Of a DNA stretch of 34,643 nucleotides, positions 32,258 through 34,643 are shown piece after piece (the first letter of the stretch is position 1; each line of letters starts with the position of its first letter). The notes beneath the pieces were generated by a model. That model worked only from the letters and a program-made list of their open reading frames with translations. It made no database searches and was not told where the DNA came from. Location of the stretch: assembly GCA_031274895.1 (NCBI GenBank), contig JAISPM010000075.1, positions 1 through 34,643 on the forward strand, read 5' to 3'. A program made the translations under genes and the position numbers. Origin of the DNA: Alphaproteobacteria bacterium. GTDB lineage: Bacteria > Pseudomonadota > Alphaproteobacteria > WRAU01 > Hepatincolaceae.

Positions 32258-34643
32258 GTGAATTTTTTAAAAAATATATTTTTAAACTCTGTTTATAAAG
32301 AATTATGGCAAAAAATTTCTTTTTCTAAGAGTGAATTTGAATATGCTCTAGCCGGTTTTAATAACGGTTTTGATAATTCTCCTAAGGAAGATTTTAATTT
32401 TTTTAATCTTAGCAGAGAAAACAACAGAAGTTCCTCAAACCGAACCAACTCAAGTTCAGGCTCAAGAAAACCAACAAGCAGAAGCTCGGGTTCATCCAAT
32501 AGATCATCAGCACCATCTAACTCAGCTGCCAGTAGATATGCCGGCAGAAAACCGGATTCTTCAAGTGATTCTTCAAGCCGTTCCTTTAGAACAAGACAAA
32601 AGGGCGACGAAGATTCTGCTGCAATGGAAAATGCATTTAATAAAGCTAAAAACGTAGACTTTCCACCTATTACGGTTAAAGATCAAGTAAAAAATGCCTA
32701 TAAAAGCAGAATCCAAACCGGTGAAGCTCTTAATCATGGTATTAGAGATTTAGTAAATCAGAACCGTAAGAACAGAGAAGAACAAGCCATTCGGATGCAA
32801 GCAAGCCGAGGCATTGATGCTGAAGAAACCGTAAGCTACATTGATGCTTTATCTAAAAGTGTTGATGGTAAAGGAATCGTAAACAATCAGTTAAAAGTTC
32901 TGACATTTATGATTTTTGCTTTGATTCTTATTATGTTCGCCATTGGAACTTTCTTAAATCAAGCGAATCCTCTAGTGCCGATTTTAGCCTCCATCAATAA
33001 ACCGCTTTCTATTAAAATTGTAGACAACAGAGACGCAAAAATCTTTGAAACCAGACGTGAATCTCGCACTTTAACTTACGCTGCGAACATTTCGCCAAAT
33101 TTTGAACATACATTTATTGCTCTGCATGCTTTGAACGAGCTAATTTACCAAAAAGTTAAGAATAGAGCATTAGAAGAAAGAATTCCAATTGAGAGTGTTA
33201 AAGTTGACCAAGATTATATAAATTATTTAATTTTAGAATATCGTAATTATATCAACTCTCCACGTGAAAGCATATTTAGAAGAAACACTAGTATTCTTGG
33301 AACTATTTCCGATATAGCAGTGGCGATTCCTAATAAATTTCTTGATTGGGCAAATAGTTTATTTGCGACCAATGATAATATTCAAGTAGGCTTTGAATTG
33401 CAAAACGAGTTTGCACCAACAGCTCAACCATTACTTCCTGATGATAGGGTTGATACCTATTATCTTAGTGAAGTAGCCGGTGCCAATAACGATATTTTCA
33501 GCAGAAATGATTTTTATGTAATTAACGGTTGTAAAATTTTTAAACTTCCTGAGGATTTAGCTTCTCCGGGTTGTGAGTTTTCTTCAATTAATATTATCAT
33601 GACGAAATTTTATCAATCGGATGATAGTGGATTTTTTGCCAGATATTTAAATCCTATTAAAAATTATTTATTAATAAATTGGTTAAAAGAACGTGTATCT
33701 TTAGGTAATTTCTTTGAATTATTTTTAAATGTTACCTATTTTGCCAACTATCAAATTGGGTTGCGCGCTTCTTTCATTAGTTATTTCGAGAGAATTGACC
33801 CGAATACCATGGATGTTCCTCATGCTTTATTTATGGTAAAACTTCTTTATGATAATAATAAAAAATATTATCCTAACTATGATATTAGAGTAGAAAATAT
33901 TCTAGATATGATGATAGCTAATGATTATATTCCTGAAAACATGAAAGATGCTGTTTTAGACGAATACAAAAAAGCTGAATCCAATGCACGGATACCAAGA
34001 ACAGCCTTCTCTATTTATTTAGATAGATTGTTCCTTGCCGGATACGAACATTTCCCTGAAAGCTATGATATTACAGTAAAAACTACTTTCTCTAATGCTA
34101 TGCAAAATGCCCTAACCGCTATATTAGGTGAACAGCTGAGAAGAAATAATATTCCTGAAGGTTCAGCAATTATTATCCAAAACAATCAATTGGTAGTTGG
34201 TTTAACCACAACCATGGTTGATGGTAAGGTATACTTTAAAAATGCTTATCCTGACACTTTTGCATATAATACACTAAAACCATGGATGTATTTAGCACTA
34301 ATGGATAATAGAAAAGATGTCCCTGCTCAAATATTAGACAATAATTACCAAAACTTAATATTCTCTAATAAACGGATTGAACAGTTCGTTGCGCCTGTGG
34401 TGAATCCAAACCTAACTTTCTCTAATACCGAAGTTAGAATGACTGTTGGTGAACTACAAGTAATAGAATCAGAAAATCTGGCAGTTATGCCGAGTGGTAT
34501 CAGAAAACTATTGGCTGAAAAATTAACATATTTAGAAAATAGTTTCTTCTCGGAAATTACCGCTAAAGATTTTGAAAGTATATTTAACAGATTAAGAATC
34601 CCGCCATATACAACTCCTATTAATATGACTGACTTATTAAATG
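32258..34643 (+). CDS. Class A PBP-like protein with degenerate catalytic sites (partial, runs off the right edge)
   Basis: The frame is open for 795 codons with no stop. The start is GTG, with AGAAGG seven bases upstream and 25 bases after the tRNA. Residues 1-210 are cytoplasmic, with a Ser/Arg-rich low-complexity stretch at about 57-113. One membrane helix spans about 212-236. The next part follows the PBP1A plan. A start-of-domain block (IKIVDNRDAKIFETRR) leads to ISPNFEHTFIALHALNE, where the family has FIA-x-ED; His290 replaces the catalytic Glu. Residues 442-448 (SSINIIM) stand for STITQQ. FELFLNVTYFANYQIGL (Glu487) stands for ILELYLN-x-IYFG. In the transpeptidase region NTLKPWMYLAL stands for SxxKPF, so Asn671 replaces the nucleophile, while Ser738-Glu739-Asn740 retains SxN. 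The KTG motif would lie outside the window. Likely a pseudoenzyme. Confidence 0.75.
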   Translation, partial: MNFLKNIFLNSVYKELWQKISFSKSEFEYALAGFNNGFDNSPKEDFNFFNLSRENNRSSSNRTNSSSGSRKPTSRSSGSSNRSSAPSNSAASRYAGRKPDSSSDSSSRSFRTRQKGDEDSAAMENAFNKAKNVDFPPITVKDQVKNAYKSRIQTGEALNHGIRDLVNQNRKNREEQAIRMQASRGIDAEETVSYIDALSKSVDGKGIVNNQLKVLTFMIFALILIMFAIGTFLNQANPLVPILASINKPLSIKIVDNRDAKIFETRRESRTLTYAANISPNFEHTFIALHALNELIYQKVKNRALEERIPIESVKVDQDYINYLILEYRNYINSPRESIFRRNTSILGTISDIAVAIPNKFLDWANSLFATNDNIQVGFELQNEFAPTAQPLLPDDRVDTYYLSEVAGANNDIFSRNDFYVINGCKIFKLPEDLASPGCEFSSINIIMTKFYQSDDSGFFARYLNPIKNYLLINWLKERVSLGNFFELFLNVTYFANYQIGLRASFISYFERIDPNTMDVPHALFMVKLLYDNNKKYYPNYDIRVENILDMMIANDYIPENMKDAVLDEYKKAESNARIPRTAFSIYLDRLFLAGYEHFPESYDITVKTTFSNAMQNALTAILGEQLRRNNIPEGSAIIIQNNQLVVGLTTTMVDGKVYFKNAYPDTFAYNTLKPWMYLALMDNRKDVPAQILDNNYQNLIFSNKRIEQFVAPVVNPNLTFSNTEVRMTVGELQVIESENLAVMPSGIRKLLAEKLTYLENSFFSEITAKDFESIFNRLRIPPYTTPINMTDLLN

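Noticed and set aside
32293..32657. Two short ORFs (one on each strand) inside the start of the PBP-like gene
   Set aside because: They are shadows of the Ser/Arg-rich tail; the long GTG-initiated frame explains the region.

Overview
The window is an AT-rich, gene-dense stretch of a Gram-negative chromosome. The conserved gene order points to an alphaproteobacterium: ruvAB-ybgC-tolQRAB-pal-cpoB-tilS-ftsH-glmM, rplY-pth-ychF, and rpmH-rnpA-yidD-yidC-engB. Two outer-membrane autotransporters, the low GC and many small palindromic repeats suggest a host-associated or otherwise streamlined lineage, but no 16S or other taxonomic marker is present, so this is inference. Non-ATG starts are common: GTG or TTG for ftsH, tilS, ruvB, rnpA, rpmH, engB, one autotransporter and the last gene.

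Layout. 1-2500: a copper-type P1B ATPase (copA) reading left, with a perfect palindrome over its promoter. 2551-18906: a long leftward block in which two paralogous autotransporters flank the envelope and recombination cluster (glmM, ftsH, tilS, cpoB, pal, tolB, tolA, tolR, tolQ, ybgC, ruvB, ruvA). Most tol/ruv junctions are stop/start overlaps of the TAATG or TAGTG kind, so translation is probably coupled. 19079-20791: rightward pgeF and prs. 20792-21241: a convergent gap filled by palindromic repeats. 21242-23263: a leftward dhaK-dhaL-dhaM operon (PTS-dependent dihydroxyacetone kinase). 23599-25952: rightward rplY, pth, ychF. 26108-31561: leftward midA, lgt, hsp20, engB, yidC, yidD, rnpA, rpmH. 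31649-32032: a small exported protein of unknown function. 32156-34643: tRNA-Arg(ACG), followed 25 nt later by a long gene that runs off the right edge.

The most unusual gene is that last one (32258-34643). It has the overall plan of a class A penicillin-binding protein: a cytoplasmic tail, one membrane helix, a GT51 glycosyltransferase fold, then a transpeptidase fold. The catalytic glutamate of the glycosyltransferase and the SxxK serine of the transpeptidase both appear to be replaced (His290 and Asn671). It also has a long Ser/Arg-rich cytoplasmic tail and a large insertion inside the GT domain. It looks like a pseudoenzyme PBP.

Two repeat systems stand out. One is a ~48-bp double-hairpin element (six copies) carrying CCACTACCCCGTC at one end, always between genes; one copy supplies the start region of engB. 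The other is a ~55-bp conserved core flanked in two copies by long, copy-specific, near-perfect inverted arms (28-33 bp) that reach into gene stop codons. A third copy has decayed arms, and a further 31-bp perfect inverted repeat after ychF has the same architecture.
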